Positions 36,002 through 47,645 are shown, counted from the stretch's first letter. The stretch: 64,000 nt of DNA from Halobacteriales archaeon YIM A00013 (GCA_025041195.1 JAKCFM010000001.1:496001-560000), one strand, 5' to 3'. Translations and numbers: made by a program. Notes: generated by a model from the letters alone, not told the origin.

Positions 36002-37273
36002 CTACCGCTCGATTCGACCCGTCACCTGGTGGATGATCTCCGGCCGTGCGCTGAACTCGATACTCACCTGTTCGTCGTAGGATACGGAGTGGACGTTCGC
36101 GTGATCGTACAGCCATGAGACGAGGCTCATCGCCTCGTCATCGTTCGGTATCGTCACTGTGGTCTGCGCAAGCGCTGGAAGCAACTCGTCTACGCGTTCG
36201 ATGACAGCCTTGAGTCCCGCACCGTTCTGAGCCGAGATGCCGGCCGGTGTCGTTCCCGTCACTGCTGTCACGACCTCTCGTTTTGCATCGAGATCGTCGG
36301 CGACGTCGATTTTGTTCAATAGGGGGAGTATCGGGCCATCACGGTGTGTTTCCAACACGTCGATGCTGGCTGCCGTCTTTTCACGGACTAGCTCCACTGG
36401 ATCACTTGCGTCCACGACCAGCAGCGCCATGTCAGCATTGTAGGTCTCCTGCAGCGTGGCTTCGAACGACTCGACGAGCCAGTGTGGGAGTTCGCGGACG
36501 AACCCAACGGTGTCGGTCAGGAGAATGCGCCGACCACCAAGCGTCGCACGGCGTGTCGTTGTGTTCAGGGTCTCGAAGAGGCGATCGCGGACTGTCGCCG
36601 ACTCGGAGAGGTCCTGGTGGGTGTCAGATTCAACGTCCATCTCGTCTGCGAGCTGGCGGAGCAGCGTTGATTTTCCGGCGTTGGTGTAGCCCGCCAGCGC
36701 AACCGTGTCGTAGCCACTGTCGTGTCGCCGCTCGCGTTGGCGGTCGTCCGCTTTCGCGAGACTCGAAAGCTCGTCTTTCACCTCCGTTAGCTCCTGTTTG
36801 TAGGCTGCCTTCAGCTGCTCGCCAGGCGCTTCCCCGGAGCTCTTGAACCCCTGTCGCCCCCGGCTCTCACCACGCTTTGCCCTGGCCACTGCCCGAGGGA
36901 GTTCGTATTCCAGTTCCGCCCGTCTGATTTCCAGCCGGGCTCGTCGTGTTTCCGCCCGGTCTGCGAAAATATCCAGAACCAATCGCTTCCGGTCTTTCAC
37001 CTCGACGCCGATCGCTGCCGTCAGCTCGAACGCCTGTTCTGGGCCAAGATCACCGTCGTAAATCACCACCGCTGCATCCATCGTTGCGACGCGTGTCGCG
37101 AGCGTCTGCACTTTTCCCGCACCCAGATCGTACGTGGGATCCGGCGCTCGTGTCTGTACCAGTTCATCAACGATTGTATAGCCCGCTGCGGTCCCGAGCT
37201 GTCGAATTTCTGTGGTTGAAACTGGTTTCTCGTCTGTTCGCTTTGCGACGATCGCTAACTGATTTCCTGACAT
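36002..37273 (-). CDS. hflX: GTPase HflX
   Basis: 423-residue ribosome-associated GTPase. G1 at about 195-203 is GYTNAGKST, followed by the G3 LLTDTVGFVRELPHWLVESF block and NKID for G4 (LLNKIDVADDLDA). The N-terminal domain (DELVQTRAPDPTYDLGAGKV) and a coiled middle are typical. Splits stalled ribosomes in known relatives. Monocistronic. Confidence 0.95.
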   Translation of the reverse strand: MSGNQLAIVAKRTDEKPVSTTEIRQLGTAAGYTIVDELVQTRAPDPTYDLGAGKVQTLATRVATMDAAVVIYDGDLGPEQAFELTAAIGVEVKDRKRLVLDIFADRAETRRARLEIRRAELEYELPRAVARAKRGESRGRQGFKSSGEAPGEQLKAAYKQELTEVKDELSSLAKADDRQRERRHDSGYDTVALAGYTNAGKSTLLRQLADEMDVESDTHQDLSESATVRDRLFETLNTTTRRATLGGRRILLTDTVGFVRELPHWLVESFEATLQETYNADMALLVVDASDPVELVREKTAASIDVLETHRDGPILPLLNKIDVADDLDAKREVVTAVTGTTPAGISAQNGAGLKAVIERVDELLPALAQTTVTIPNDDEAMSLVSWLYDHANVHSVSYDEQVSIEFSARPEIIHQVTGRIER

Positions 37274-37688
37274 GTGTGTTGTGACTGGCGTTCACTCCTC
37301 GATGCGTGAACGTCGGCACCGCCCTGGAGGCGGCCGTTGGCGGGCCACAGTCTGCAGCCCAGTCAGAAAAAGTGGGTCTCCATACGACAGTCAACTCCCT
37401 GAATGCAGATAGCCGTTGTGCTAGTTTGGTACTTTCTCACGTGCGTTCGGATGATCACATCCGGATTCCAACGGAGACGATACTGAGAGTACTTTGCCGG
37501 CAACTTCGTCCACAACACCGTCTACAGGCAGGATCACGAGATTCTTTGACGCGACCTACCGAATGGTCTTCATCTATGGTGACGGCGTGGATCTCAGCAC
37601 TGAATAGCAAATTTTCGACCGCTGCCGGAACAACCATTCTGCTGTCAACGACGTCCGATTGGGGCCAGCCACACGGTAGTCAGATCAA
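37274..37688. other. Intergenic region with possible gene remnant
   Basis: No convincing gene. On the minus strand about 37420-37640 shows coding-like stretches split over two frames (VENLLFSAEIHAVTIDEDHS and then VDGVVDEVAGKVLSVSSPLE), suggesting a frameshifted remnant. It may also contain hflX upstream signals. Confidence 0.35.
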
Positions 37689-38060
37689 TTATCTTGAATT
37701 GTAATGAACACTCCATCGACAAAGATACTCAAACACCGGCGTGAGATCGGCGGTTTTCTGGGTTGGAGTGTATTCCACGCGAGGTGGAATCTCGTCGTAC
37801 GAGGTTCGCTCAATGAACCCATCGTTGGTCAACGTCTGAAGGCGGTCGGTCAGTGTCGTTGCTGGGATGTCCAGTTGCTCTTGAAGCTCAGAAAATCGCC
37901 TTGGGCGTGTATCGCTCGCGAACGAGTGGAGTATCGGAACCATGTGTGCCGAACCCAGCAGTTCGAACAGTTGAGCCTTCATTTCGACATCAACGTCGGG
38001 TGGTGGACTAGCGAATGAAACGTCTAGCAACGAGACAGTGTCTTGATCGCCGGAAGTCAT
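37689..38060 (-). CDS. HxlR-family transcription regulator
   Basis: 123 residues. The winged-helix pattern ELLGSAHMVPILHSFASD, RRFSELQEQLDIPATTLTDRLQTLTNDGFIERTSYDEIPPRVEYTPT and a C-terminal helix FEYLCRWSVHY follows HxlR proteins. Divergent from the aldo/keto reductase at 38188 with a 127-base shared promoter region, so the reductase is a likely target. Confidence 0.88.
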   Translation of the reverse strand: MTSGDQDTVSLLDVSFASPPPDVDVEMKAQLFELLGSAHMVPILHSFASDTRPRRFSELQEQLDIPATTLTDRLQTLTNDGFIERTSYDEIPPRVEYTPTQKTADLTPVFEYLCRWSVHYNSR

Positions 38061-38187
38061 GTGAGCTCATCGTATTCGGACCACTTACTCGTACAGGTTC
38101 GAAAATTGTAGTAACACCATCTCCTCGGCACAGCTTTCATTATTTGTTGTTGATAATTTATTACACTCACACTCGTACACTGGTGTG

Positions 38188-39165
38188 ATGGAGTACACAC
38201 AACTCGGTTCGACAGGGCTGGAAGTGTCACAATTATGTCTTGGGTGTATGAACTTTGGCACCGGTGAGGAGTGGATGCTTGGCGATCGAGATACTGGTAT
38301 TGATATCATCCAGCAGGCCCTCGATATGGGAATTAACACTCTGGATACGGCCAACGTGTATTCACGTGGTGAGAGCGAATCGATCGTTGGCGAGGCGATT
38401 GAGGGCTACGACCGAGAGGTGCTCGTACTCGCTACGAAAGTGTTCGGTCCGATGGGTGATGGACCTAACAAGCAGGGGCTCTCTCGCAAACACATCATTG
38501 CGCAGGCGGAGGCGAGTCTCGACCGACTCGGAACCGACTATATCGATCTGTACCAGATCCACCGTTGGGATGAGCACACCCCGATCGAAGAGACACTTTC
38601 TGCACTTGACTCGCTCGTGACTGCTGGAAAAGTTCGCTACATTGGAGCGAGTACGATGACGGGCTGGCAGTTTTCGAAAGCCCTGCACACAGCAACGGTC
38701 GAAGGCTATGAGCGATTTGTCAGTATGCAACCCGAATACAGCCTCATTGCCCGACACGAAGAAGAAAATCTGTTGCCAATCTGTGCCGATACTGGAATTG
38801 GCGTCCTTCCGTGGTCACCGCTCGCTGATGGCGTACTCACCGGAAAATACGACCGGAATGGATCGATGCCGGCAGACACACGTGGTGAGACCTTCGAAAG
38901 AGTACGCGAGCGGCTCACCGAAAATGCGTGGCAAGTTCTCGACGTCGTGAATGACATCGCAAGAGAACATGACGCCACCCCAGCACAGATCAGCCTTGCG
39001 TGGTTGTTGCACAAACCGGTTGTTGATGCCCCGATTATGGGCCCGCGAACGATGGCTCATCTCGAAGCTAATATTGGGGCATTGGAACTGGAGCTGGCCG
39101 ACGAGGAAATTGAACGGCTTGAAGCCCCGCTCACCCCTCGATGGCGGGCCGAGGATTCACAGTAA
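38188..39165 (+). CDS. Aldo/keto reductase
   Basis: 325 residues, (alpha/beta)8 NADP oxidoreductase of the YajO/perakine type. The start is the ATG at 38188 (MEYTQLGSTGLEVSQLCLGCMNFG), with a GTG one codon before. Tetrad candidates D48-type in TLDTANVYSRGESE (Y near 53), K in VLATKVFG and H in YQIHRWD. The phosphate loop is in GSTMTGWQFSKA. Ends directly against the convergent spoVR stop without a gap. Confidence 0.93.
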   Translation: MEYTQLGSTGLEVSQLCLGCMNFGTGEEWMLGDRDTGIDIIQQALDMGINTLDTANVYSRGESESIVGEAIEGYDREVLVLATKVFGPMGDGPNKQGLSRKHIIAQAEASLDRLGTDYIDLYQIHRWDEHTPIEETLSALDSLVTAGKVRYIGASTMTGWQFSKALHTATVEGYERFVSMQPEYSLIARHEEENLLPICADTGIGVLPWSPLADGVLTGKYDRNGSMPADTRGETFERVRERLTENAWQVLDVVNDIAREHDATPAQISLAWLLHKPVVDAPIMGPRTMAHLEANIGALELELADEEIERLEAPLTPRWRAEDSQ

Positions 39166-41163
39166 TCAAGCCAGCCACTCCTCGGGTTTCGTATCGTAAT
39201 CGATGTCCGTGGCCGCAAGATGGGAGACGTCCTCCCAGGGGAGTTCGGTCTCTGAGAGCTCCTCGCCGTCATAGCGCAGCAGTTTTCCAACCTCTTCGGG
39301 GGTTGGCTCGCTGTCGCGCCGTCGTGCGACCTCGATGTCGTTTTCTGAGAGCTCTTTCGTGATCGTCTTGAGATTCACCGGATGGCCCCACAGCTCGAAG
39401 ACACGTTCGAGCACCTGCGTTGCCTGCTGAACGTCGAGCATGACGCCGTTGTACTGATGGGCCAACAGCAGCTCGTTGCGGTTGTTGTAGTTACCGTCTT
39501 CGACGACGATCGTTGGCTTGCCGAAGTTCGAAAACCGCAGCATGAGCTTCTTTTTCACGTCCTCGACATCGGTGCTGGTGACGCGATAATCCTCGGTCGT
39601 CTCCATATACTCGTAGGTGAAATAGCTGTGCTCCTCGACGAACTCCTGGGTGAGAAACTCATCGAGGAACGTGACATCGTTGTGACTCGCACGGATCTCG
39701 TACATGCGATCCCAGCCGGCCGTGTGATTGACGGCCTCGATCGCTTCATCAACGGAGCCATACCGGCTGTCGTCGAACAGATAGCGCGCAATCCGCTCGA
39801 CCGTCCCCTGGCTGATTCGCTTGAGAAATCCACGATGCTGGGGTTTGATCAGCGAGTAATGGCGCTCTGCCATCCCCTCGTACGTTAGCAGCTTCCACGG
39901 GAATCGATCCACATCAATCTCACCGTCACGAGCCCGCTCAAGCGCGTCGCCATCGATTCGCGGGTCGTCGCCATCGAGGCTATCGAGGCGGTCGCTTCGG
40001 ATGCGATCAACCATGGCTGCGGGCGCAAGCGCCTCGTGCACCCGATCGAGATCGATCCGGTCGTGGAAATTCCGCCACGTGACGCCCTCCACTCGGAGCA
40101 ACGCCTCGACGACCGCCCGCCGATTGGTGACGTTCTCGACGTACTCCCAGAGCTCTTTGCCCAGCTTGTACGGGTTGAATCCCGGCGAGCCGAGCACCTT
40201 TGCCTGATGGTCGGCATAATGGATGAACTCGTTTTCCTCGGCGAATCCCTCCTCACCCATCATGATCGACTCCCAGTAGGCCGCCCACCCCTCGTTGAGG
40301 ACCTTCGTCATCTTCTGGGGGGCGAAATAGTACGCTTCCCGGCGCAAGAGCTCGATAATCTCGCGCTGCCAGTCCTCGAATTCGACTGCCTTCTCGGTTG
40401 CGTCGTCGTACTGGCGGCCGTGTGTTCGCAAAAACGAGATGAGATCGCGCTCTGGCTCCGTCGGGAACGTCACCGCGCCGTCTTCGTCGCGCTGGGACTC
40501 AAGCCAGTCCTCATTGAACACCTGTCCGAGCACTTCATCGCTCAGATCGAGCTCTTCGAGCTTTTCCTCAATATCCGAGGCCATCGATGGCTCCTCAAGC
40601 CAGTCTTCGACGGTCGAAAACGGCCGGTGCTGGTCGATGCAGTCCTCTAAACAGAGGACGTTATCAATCCATTTTTCGACCGCTTCGCGATCGATCGATG
40701 GATCTTCCATGTACGATTCGATCCGGTTGGCGTGACTTGCCAGCATCCGTGCGGCATTGGGATCGTCGGCAAACAGTCCGTACCACTGGTTGTTGGCGAA
40801 AAAGTCCGCGTGGGCCTCGACGTGCGTGATGACGGCCTTTTGATCTGCCAGATCGTTCGACTCCTGGAGAAACGCGTGCGCAGGATCGTCGTTGTTCACC
40901 AGCTCGTAGGCCTTGCCGCCGAGGAACTGGCGTTGCTTTTGCTGCTGATCGTAGGTCATTCCCCACCGCCAGTGTGGATAGCGGCGCTGAAAGCCGTTAT
41001 ACGCAACGAGTGCGTTCATCTCGTCGTAGTCGACGATCCAGTAGTTCACTGGATACGGATCTAGCCCGAGCGTTGTTGCCAGCTCGTGGGCCTCCGTGAC
41101 GATCGGTTCGAGCGACTCGGCAATCCGCTGCTTGTCGGCTCTATCTGTCGTTGGCTTACTCAT
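39166..41163 (-). CDS. SpoVR family protein
   Basis: 665 residues from the ATG at 41163 ([15 protein letters not shown]), overlapping the yeaH-like stop by 8 bases; an in-frame start 12 codons upstream is less likely. Conserved [32 protein letters not shown] start, [35 protein letters not shown] and the C-terminal [20 protein letters not shown] match the SpoVR/YcgB family. Last gene of the prkA-prkA-yeaH-spoVR operon, paired elsewhere with PrkA kinase in stress and stationary-phase responses. Confidence 0.93.
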   Translation of the reverse strand: MSKPTTDRADKQRIAESLEPIVTEAHELATTLGLDPYPVNYWIVDYDEMNALVAYNGFQRRYPHWRWGMTYDQQQKQRQFLGGKAYELVNNDDPAHAFLQESNDLADQKAVITHVEAHADFFANNQWYGLFADDPNAARMLASHANRIESYMEDPSIDREAVEKWIDNVLCLEDCIDQHRPFSTVEDWLEEPSMASDIEEKLEELDLSDEVLGQVFNEDWLESQRDEDGAVTFPTEPERDLISFLRTHGRQYDDATEKAVEFEDWQREIIELLRREAYYFAPQKMTKVLNEGWAAYWESIMMGEEGFAEENEFIHYADHQAKVLGSPGFNPYKLGKELWEYVENVTNRRAVVEALLRVEGVTWRNFHDRIDLDRVHEALAPAAMVDRIRSDRLDSLDGDDPRIDGDALERARDGEIDVDRFPWKLLTYEGMAERHYSLIKPQHRGFLKRISQGTVERIARYLFDDSRYGSVDEAIEAVNHTAGWDRMYEIRASHNDVTFLDEFLTQEFVEEHSYFTYEYMETTEDYRVTSTDVEDVKKKLMLRFSNFGKPTIVVEDGNYNNRNELLLAHQYNGVMLDVQQATQVLERVFELWGHPVNLKTITKELSENDIEVARRRDSEPTPEEVGKLLRYDGEELSETELPWEDVSHLAATDIDYDTKPEEWLA

Positions 41164-42466
41164 TGTCTTCGGTGCTGAGGATGGTGTAAATCGCGTCAAC
41201 GATGTCGCCAGGCCCGGTCACGTACGCGACGGCGGTGGATCCGTGCTCACCGAAATGGCGCTCAACCTCTTCTGCGTGCGTGGCGTTGATTGCGTTCCCG
41301 CTCGGCTGCGTCTCAACGTAGGCGTGAAGATTCGCATCGATTTCCTCCATCATCGGAATCACGCGCTCTGAGGTGTCGTTTGAGGAGTTTTCCGAATCAC
41401 CCGCCGCGAAGACGTAGCGATTCCAGTCGCTCCAGGGATACTCCTCTAAGAGCTCGGCTGCCAGCTGGTAGGCGCTCGATATCCGTGTCCCACCGCCCGA
41501 GCGAATGCCGAAGAACTCATCGCGTGAGACCTGCCAGGCATCCGCGTCGTGAGCGATGTAGATGAACTCGGCGTTGTCGTACTTGCCGGTCAGATACCAA
41601 TCCAGCGGCGTGAACGTCCGTTCGACCAGCTCGCGCTTTTTCTCACGCATCGACCCCGACACGTCGCGGATGTTCACCACGACAACGTTGCGCTCTTTTT
41701 CTTCGATCGTTTCGGGATAGCGATAGCGTTCATCCTCGCGGCGGAAGGGAATGTCTTTGATCCCTTCCTCGCGGATCCGAGCGGCTGTCGGCGTCCGATC
41801 CACGTCTGCCTCCATCTCTGCTATCGTCTGGTAGGTCGTTCGCTCCTCGGCTGTCAGATGCTCGTACGCGTCTTCGATCCAGGAACGACTCACGGGAATG
41901 TTTTCAGAGCGCGCCCACTCGAAGACCGACTGGGGCCCCATCCCATCGACTTTCAGCGCGGCTTCGACGTACTCCTCGTCAAACTCCATGGCGAGCTTGC
42001 GCTTGAGCCCGGCCTTGAACAGCCGATCGAAATCGAGCGTGCTTGCCGGACCAGTTCGGGTGATGTCGGTGTAATCGCCCTCTTTTTGCTCGATGACGCG
42101 TTTTCCTTTCGGCTCAAGCTCAAGGCCAAGCTCATCGTCGAGCTCCTGGGCGAACTCCTCGGGGTCCATCTCGTAATACTCGTGTTCACCCCCTTCTTCG
42201 CCCGGCTCGCCCGGTTCGTCGCCGTCACCTGGCTGGGGCTGGCCAACCGGATCGCCAACGTCCGGCGCGCCATCACCGCCCTGTCCGACGCCGCCCTGAT
42301 CGCGCTGATCATACTCGAACGTCGGGAGATCGACGATTTTGATCGGAATGCGAATCTCGTGTGGCAGACTCTGGCCGAGATCACCGTACTGGATGAACTC
42401 GGAGAGATCCTGCCGGCGTTGTTCGCCAACCTCTCGGAATCGCTCAAGATCGTCTCTCAGTCCCAT
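41156..42466 (-). CDS. YeaH/UPF0229 von Willebrand-type protein
   Basis: 436 residues. A MIDAS-like motif ([26 protein letters not shown]) near residue 270, then [21 protein letters not shown] and ending with [19 protein letters not shown]. An acidic Pro/Gly/Glu-rich N-terminal segment, [20 protein letters not shown], is repetitive. In bacteria YeaH is coexpressed with the YeaG (PrkA) kinase and is its proposed partner. Start and end overlap both neighbours. Confidence 0.92.
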   Translation of the reverse strand: MGLRDDLERFREVGEQRRQDLSEFIQYGDLGQSLPHEIRIPIKIVDLPTFEYDQRDQGGVGQGGDGAPDVGDPVGQPQPGDGDEPGEPGEEGGEHEYYEMDPEEFAQELDDELGLELEPKGKRVIEQKEGDYTDITRTGPASTLDFDRLFKAGLKRKLAMEFDEEYVEAALKVDGMGPQSVFEWARSENIPVSRSWIEDAYEHLTAEERTTYQTIAEMEADVDRTPTAARIREEGIKDIPFRREDERYRYPETIEEKERNVVVVNIRDVSGSMREKKRELVERTFTPLDWYLTGKYDNAEFIYIAHDADAWQVSRDEFFGIRSGGGTRISSAYQLAAELLEEYPWSDWNRYVFAAGDSENSSNDTSERVIPMMEEIDANLHAYVETQPSGNAINATHAEEVERHFGEHGSTAVAYVTGPGDIVDAIYTILSTEDNE

Positions 42467-44733
42467 TTGTAGCTCACCTGCCCCATGACGTGCCGAGAGG
42501 TCAGCTCGGCCGATGCCGCCGTGTAATCGAACATCTCGATCATGTTCTGAATCGTCTCGTCTTTGACGGCGGCCGTTTCGGTGCCGATCGGGGGATCATC
42601 CCACTGTCGTGGGTCGAAATCCTCGAACGTCCGTCGCACCTCATCCCAGTCGTGACTCCCAAGGACGGTACGGATCACGGGAATCTCCTTTGGATTGACG
42701 GCAGTCGCCTGGAACTCAGCGTCGCGGTTTGCCCAGGCGTGTCTGTTCAGCGCAGTAATAATCTTCTCCGTTCGGAACGACCGAACCGCTTCTGATGGGT
42801 CTGACCCGGAGTAGTGCTTCTCGTCGAACCGACCCAGGTGCTCGATCTCGAAGATCTTCATTTTCAACGGATCTGGCTCCTCGTTTTCGCCCCGCTCGTT
42901 GACGATCGGCTCGTCTTCTGCCCACGCGTAGACGTGCTCGACGTACTCCTCGACTGTGGCCACGTCGACGCGTTTATCGCGCATGATTGCGGCGAGCACG
43001 TCGTCTTCCTGTGCGCTGAAGATCCGATTTTTCACCTGCACAACCCGGTTTTCGAACTCAGTGCGCTCGCTTTCGGAAAACAACGGCGCATCCGAGAGTC
43101 CATCGGCCAACGCGTTCAACACGTCACGCGGCATGATCACGTTCTCAACGGCCAGCTCGGGGTGATGGCGATCCTGGGATTCGTAGAGGAGATCGGCGAT
43201 CTCGTCTCGGGTGTAGGTCACCGGAATGCCGTGTTCGCCGTCGCTGGCCTGTTCGCTGAACTCGAACTCGTCTTTCGACATTCGGTCGTCGCCGTCGTGG
43301 ATGTATCCCGCATCGAACAGTTGGGCTTTATCCCCAAGATCCAGCCCCGGGGGAAGATCGTCGGTGTCGAGCCGTGTGACGACGGCGTACAGCGCAGCAG
43401 CCTCGATCGCGTGGGGGGCGAGCTCCCTGTCGATCACCTGGTGGCTGCTGTTTCGCACTGTCATCGTCAGGGGTTCACGGATCTTTTCTTCGAGTTCTTC
43501 GTAGGCGTCTGCCACCCACACTGACGTCTCGTTGGTCAACTCCCGTCTGAGCAACTCGGCTTCGAGCGAGAGATTCGTCAGATAGCGGAATTCGTGTTTA
43601 TCGAGCCGCCGTTTGAGTGCCTTCAGGGGATCCTGGCCCTGTCGGTCGGCGTGCTGATTCAGCTGTGCCTGCAGGTCGGGATTCGAGATGATGATTAGCT
43701 GCGTGTCGATGTCCATCCCGATCCCCTTATCGAGTTTCACGTGGCGCTCGTCCGGAACGTTCAGCAACTTTTGCAACAGATCGGCGTGCTGGGCGGCGTC
43801 TTCGACGAGCGTCAACAGCCCGTTACCCTGGGAGAGGACGCCGTCGTAGCTGAACGCCTGTGGATTTTTCCGGCCACGTGAGTCGAGTTTCTGGATCATC
43901 CCGCGCATCCAGGAGCCAACCAGCCGTTCTTTGGGCGTTCCCTCGTCTTCGGAGTGCAACACCCCAATTCCATCGCCAACGTCGACGACAATATTTTTCA
44001 CGCGGCAGTGCTCTTCGCTCGTCACTGCAGAGAACAGGTTCTCATGGCCGTCGCGTCGATACTGTTCTTCGAGGTAATCATACGCCTCTCGACAGAACGG
44101 ATCGAGACGGCTATCGACCTGGACCGGAATGTGATCGTCGAGCTGCTCGTTGACGGCATCCAAAATATCCGACCGAACGGTCTGGGGAAACACCGACAGT
44201 GGATGGGCTTGCACGGGGCTTGCGTACCACTCCGAATCGTCGCTGACTTCGCGGTCGCCGTAGGTCAGTCCGCCGCCATCGCTGACACCGGAGACGTTCC
44301 ATTCGATCGTGTATCGTCTGCCGGCCTCGGTTTTGGAGTATTCCCGAAGCCCGTTGATCAGACAGCGCTTGAGCTCGGATTTTCCGGTTGCGGTCGGTCC
44401 TTCGAGCCAGACGATCTTCTCTTCTTTTCCCCGTTTAGCAGCAATCGATCGGAGATCGTCCACGAACTCGTTGAGCACTTCCGTGTTGCCAAGGATCGCG
44501 TGCTCGCCGTCGTTGTGGGGATCATCGAAAAAGCTGTAGCGCTCTTTTTCTTCGCCCTCTTCGACGACCGTCCGTGTGCCTGTCGCTTCGATTGCCTCAA
44601 GGAGATACTTGCTGGCGTGGGCAGCGAGCTGGGGCTGCGCTACAATCCGGTCGACGTACTCTTCTAGCGACATCGGCGCTTCGTACGTCTCGGTCAGCTC
44701 TCTGTCCGCCTGGGTGATGAAATCCCGCGTCAT
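42457..44733 (-). CDS. PrkA-type serine protein kinase, second copy
   Basis: 758 residues. AAA-type P-loop GPTATGKS at 112-119 and the kinase-associated C-terminal half (NKVQ-like, [24 protein letters not shown]). It shares the general plan of the upstream PrkA but is longer and divergent, with blocks [22 protein letters not shown] and [20 protein letters not shown]. In archaea two such kinases sit in tandem. Overlaps its neighbours by ATGA-type and 10-base overlaps. Confidence 0.9.
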   Translation of the reverse strand: MTRDFITQADRELTETYEAPMSLEEYVDRIVAQPQLAAHASKYLLEAIEATGTRTVVEEGEEKERYSFFDDPHNDGEHAILGNTEVLNEFVDDLRSIAAKRGKEEKIVWLEGPTATGKSELKRCLINGLREYSKTEAGRRYTIEWNVSGVSDGGGLTYGDREVSDDSEWYASPVQAHPLSVFPQTVRSDILDAVNEQLDDHIPVQVDSRLDPFCREAYDYLEEQYRRDGHENLFSAVTSEEHCRVKNIVVDVGDGIGVLHSEDEGTPKERLVGSWMRGMIQKLDSRGRKNPQAFSYDGVLSQGNGLLTLVEDAAQHADLLQKLLNVPDERHVKLDKGIGMDIDTQLIIISNPDLQAQLNQHADRQGQDPLKALKRRLDKHEFRYLTNLSLEAELLRRELTNETSVWVADAYEELEEKIREPLTMTVRNSSHQVIDRELAPHAIEAAALYAVVTRLDTDDLPPGLDLGDKAQLFDAGYIHDGDDRMSKDEFEFSEQASDGEHGIPVTYTRDEIADLLYESQDRHHPELAVENVIMPRDVLNALADGLSDAPLFSESERTEFENRVVQVKNRIFSAQEDDVLAAIMRDKRVDVATVEEYVEHVYAWAEDEPIVNERGENEEPDPLKMKIFEIEHLGRFDEKHYSGSDPSEAVRSFRTEKIITALNRHAWANRDAEFQATAVNPKEIPVIRTVLGSHDWDEVRRTFEDFDPRQWDDPPIGTETAAVKDETIQNMIEMFDYTAASAELTSRHVMGQVSYKWD

Positions 44734-46802
44734 TCTTCAAGCTCGGTTTTGGCCACCTCCGCGCCGGCGAACTCAAGGACTTCCTTGGCACCCTCTTTCG
44801 AGTAGCCCTGTTCGACCAGCGCGTCGATCCAGGCGTTTCGTTCGTCGTCTTCGGTCTCACCGCTTGAGACCAGCGCCGAGAAGTTGATGTTGTGCTTTTT
44901 ATCCTCCCAGAGTTTTCGCTCCAAGGCTCGGCGCAGTCGGTCGTTGTCCTGTGGATTGAAAGACGTTCCCTCGCGGGCGCGTCGCGAGACCCAGTTCGAG
45001 ACCTCCTGGCGGAAGTCGTCTTTGCGATCCTCCGGGATGTTCAACTTCTCCTCAACCGACCGGAGGAACGTCTCGTCGGGTTCTGATTCGCGGCCAGTGA
45101 TCTCGTCTTCGATCGTGTCGTCGTCGATGTACGCCATCACGTGGTCCATATACTTTTCGCCCTGTCTGCGGATCTCGTCCACGTCGTAGGCCAACGCGTG
45201 GCGAACGTCCTCGATTGCGCGCTCTTTGTACTCCTCACGGACCAGTTCGAGATAGCGATAATACTGCTCGAAATGTTCTTCGGGGATCGAGCCGTGGTTT
45301 TCGAGATTAGCCTCCAGGTGATTGAACGTCGTCAGCGGCGAGAGGAACTCACGACCCCGGTGCATGCTGTCCATGATCGCCTCTGCGATCTCGTCGCTCA
45401 CAAACCGGGGTGAGACACCCTCCATCCCTTCGCCAACCTCGGCGGTTTCCTGGGCCTCCTCGCGGAGCTTTTTCAGATCGATGTCGTCAACGTCGTCGCT
45501 TTCTCCGTTGTAGGCCTTTGCCTTCTGAACGACGCCGATCTGGCCGCCATCGGGGTCAACGACGCGCGTCAGGACGCCGAACAGCCCGGCCATCTCCAGC
45601 GTGTGTGGCTCAACGTGGATGTCGGGCAGGTCGGCGTTGTTGAGCATCTTCTGGTAGACCTTCGATTCTTCTTCGTACTGGAGAACGTACGGGAAATCAA
45701 TCCGCTTGGTCCGGTCGTTGAACGCCTCCATCTTCTCGTCGCCCTTTTTCTCCTTGTATTCGGGCATGTTGGTGCGGCCAACGATCACCTGATCAATATC
45801 GATGCGCGGGTTGTTTTTCGGTTTGATCGTCTGCTCCTGACTCGCGTGCAAGAAGTCGTATAAGAACTCGCGCTGGAGCTTTAGCAGCTCTTCACCGCTG
45901 AAGATGCCACGATTTGCGTTACAGAACGCGCCGGAGTAATCGAACGCGCGCGGGTCCGATTCGCCGTAGACGGCGATTTTCGAGTAGTTCACGTCGCCGG
46001 TGAGCTCGGTTTCGTCCTGGTTTTTCTTATCCTTGGGTTCGAACGTCTCGATCGACCGGCGTTTGTTCTCATCGGCGACCAGCCGGACGATCTCCACGTG
46101 GTTTTCGAGCACCTGCTTGAGATTGTCGTCGTACTCCTCGAGCAGCTTGTCCATGTAGAACTCGCTCGCCGGATCGAGCGACTGCTCGTTGCGAATGGTG
46201 TACGGTGCTGTCAGTCGTTCGTTCAGCGTTTCGATGATTCGATCGCGCTGGGCCTGGGGCAACAGGACGAGTGGGTCCTGGTTCATCGGCGAGCGGACCA
46301 CGTCGTCGCTCGGGTCCTGATCGTGGATCACATCACAGAGGTTGATCCAACGGAAGGTGTACATCCGTCCGTCGTCCCGGAGCGTGTAATCTTCGAAATA
46401 CCGACGGACCTGCCGGTCGAAATCGGATTTCCCCGAGCCGACCGGTCCGAGCAGCAGCTTGATCCGTTTTTCTGGTCCGAGTCCACGAGCGCCGGATTTC
46501 ACTTTGTTGACGAACTCGTGGATCGCTTCGTGGATGCTGCGTCCATAGAAGGTGTTCTCCCCGTCGAACAACGGGTCCTTGCTGGCGAGTCGGTACTCGA
46601 CGACACCGGCGTCTTCGTCGTACTCGGTGCCGTAGTAGTCGAACATGTCCGCGACGCGCTGGTGGGCGCTGCGGGCGATTTTGGGCTCCTCGTGGACAGC
46701 CTCCAAGTACCACTCGAACGAGCGAGTGTGACGCAGGTCAGCGGGAATCGAATCCTGGTACGCCTGGCTGAGGTCTTCGAGGGTTGCCATGTTACCTGTC
46801 AT
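44730..46802 (-). CDS. prkA: PrkA-type serine protein kinase
   Basis: 690 residues. AAA P-loop LLLGPVGSGKS at 116-126; family blocks RSFEWYLEAVHEEPKIARSAHQRVADMF, AFCNANRGIFSGEELLKLQREFLYDFLHASQEQTIKP and IDIDQVIVGRTNMPEY. Phosphorylates proteins in stress/starvation in bacterial relatives. The start is the ATG at 46802 (MTGNMATLEDLSQAY); an internal ATG is four codons on. First gene of the operon; its promoter is likely in 46803-47060 where a TATA-like ATAAATA occurs. Confidence 0.94.
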   Translation of the reverse strand: MTGNMATLEDLSQAYQDSIPADLRHTRSFEWYLEAVHEEPKIARSAHQRVADMFDYYGTEYDEDAGVVEYRLASKDPLFDGENTFYGRSIHEAIHEFVNKVKSGARGLGPEKRIKLLLGPVGSGKSDFDRQVRRYFEDYTLRDDGRMYTFRWINLCDVIHDQDPSDDVVRSPMNQDPLVLLPQAQRDRIIETLNERLTAPYTIRNEQSLDPASEFYMDKLLEEYDDNLKQVLENHVEIVRLVADENKRRSIETFEPKDKKNQDETELTGDVNYSKIAVYGESDPRAFDYSGAFCNANRGIFSGEELLKLQREFLYDFLHASQEQTIKPKNNPRIDIDQVIVGRTNMPEYKEKKGDEKMEAFNDRTKRIDFPYVLQYEEESKVYQKMLNNADLPDIHVEPHTLEMAGLFGVLTRVVDPDGGQIGVVQKAKAYNGESDDVDDIDLKKLREEAQETAEVGEGMEGVSPRFVSDEIAEAIMDSMHRGREFLSPLTTFNHLEANLENHGSIPEEHFEQYYRYLELVREEYKERAIEDVRHALAYDVDEIRRQGEKYMDHVMAYIDDDTIEDEITGRESEPDETFLRSVEEKLNIPEDRKDDFRQEVSNWVSRRAREGTSFNPQDNDRLRRALERKLWEDKKHNINFSALVSSGETEDDERNAWIDALVEQGYSKEGAKEVLEFAGAEVAKTELEE

Positions 46803-47150
46803 GGTATCACGGAGTCGGTCTGGTGTGTCCGACCGCGTAGGGTGTCGGAGCCTCCCGTGGACAGCACCCCATGCTGTGAAGATTCGTGGTGATCAATGGC
46901 CGGCCGTGCGTGCCGTCAAATCACCCGTTGGGGGCTGCAACGTCGATCAACACAGCAGGGGGCCGCCGGACGAGAGCAATCCCCGATACTATTTATCACG
47001 TTAGTCCTTAACATACATAAGTCTTCCCACCATCCCACGATCAAACGTGTGTAACTGTCGATAAAACCGGCCGCCATCGTCGTGCACCGATTTGTTACAC
47101 TGTGCTTCCGATTGGATGCTTTATATGGGGGATGCTGATCTGGTGATCGG
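46803..47150. promoter_or_regulatory. Intergenic region with promoters of prkA and the DUF5820 gene
   Basis: About 350 bases without a gene. On the minus strand GATAAATAGT near 46995 is a TATA candidate for the prkA operon. On the plus strand TTTATATGG near 47120 is 30 bases before the GTG at 47151, consistent with a leaderless transcript. Confidence 0.5.
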
Positions 47151-47570
47151 GTGGCTGAAGGTGAGGCCACTCCAAGCGGTGGTATGGATGGAGATTTTCC
47201 CAGCGGGTGGGAGCGCTGGGACGAGGGTCCAGATCGCTTGATACTGGCGTATCGCCCGGACGTGTTCGATGGGAGCGAGATTCCGTCGGCGTGCATGCCG
47301 ACGCTCTATGTGACACAGGGAAAGCGCACTCGCCGGCCGGGACGGAATCGGCGTGAGACCGATTCGTGGTTCGTGACGTTCTATCTGGAGCCCGAAGTGA
47401 CGGTCACGGAACAGCGGTTCGACGATCGGGACGCGGCAATCGAGGGGGCCAGGGAGTTTGCCACGACGTTTGTTGCTGGGGAGATCGATTATCGTGATGC
47501 GTATCAGGTGGCTCGGCCCGAGTATTTCACGGCGCTCGATTCGCTCGTTGGTGAGGGTGCTGCGGAGTGA
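47151..47570 (+). CDS. DUF5820 family protein
   Basis: 139 residues. Begins with GTG at 47151; PSGWERWDEGPDRLILAYRPDVF and RETDSWFVTFYLEPEVTVTEQRF are typical of this haloarchaeal family, ending DSLVGEGAAE. Helix-strand mixture, acidic. The start is chosen for its 30-base distance from the TATA box. Confidence 0.8.
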   Translation: MAEGEATPSGGMDGDFPSGWERWDEGPDRLILAYRPDVFDGSEIPSACMPTLYVTQGKRTRRPGRNRRETDSWFVTFYLEPEVTVTEQRFDDRDAAIEGAREFATTFVAGEIDYRDAYQVARPEYFTALDSLVGEGAAE

Positions 47571-47645
47571 AAAATCCTGGTGCTAGAGCTGTCATCGTTC
47601 ATCAGCGGCTATAAATAACCTACATTCGTTGATGTGAGCCCATAG

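Noticed and set aside
37306-37704. 132-codon plus-strand frame between hflX and the HxlR gene
   Set aside because: No motif, poor codon character, overlaps the better-supported HxlR gene end.
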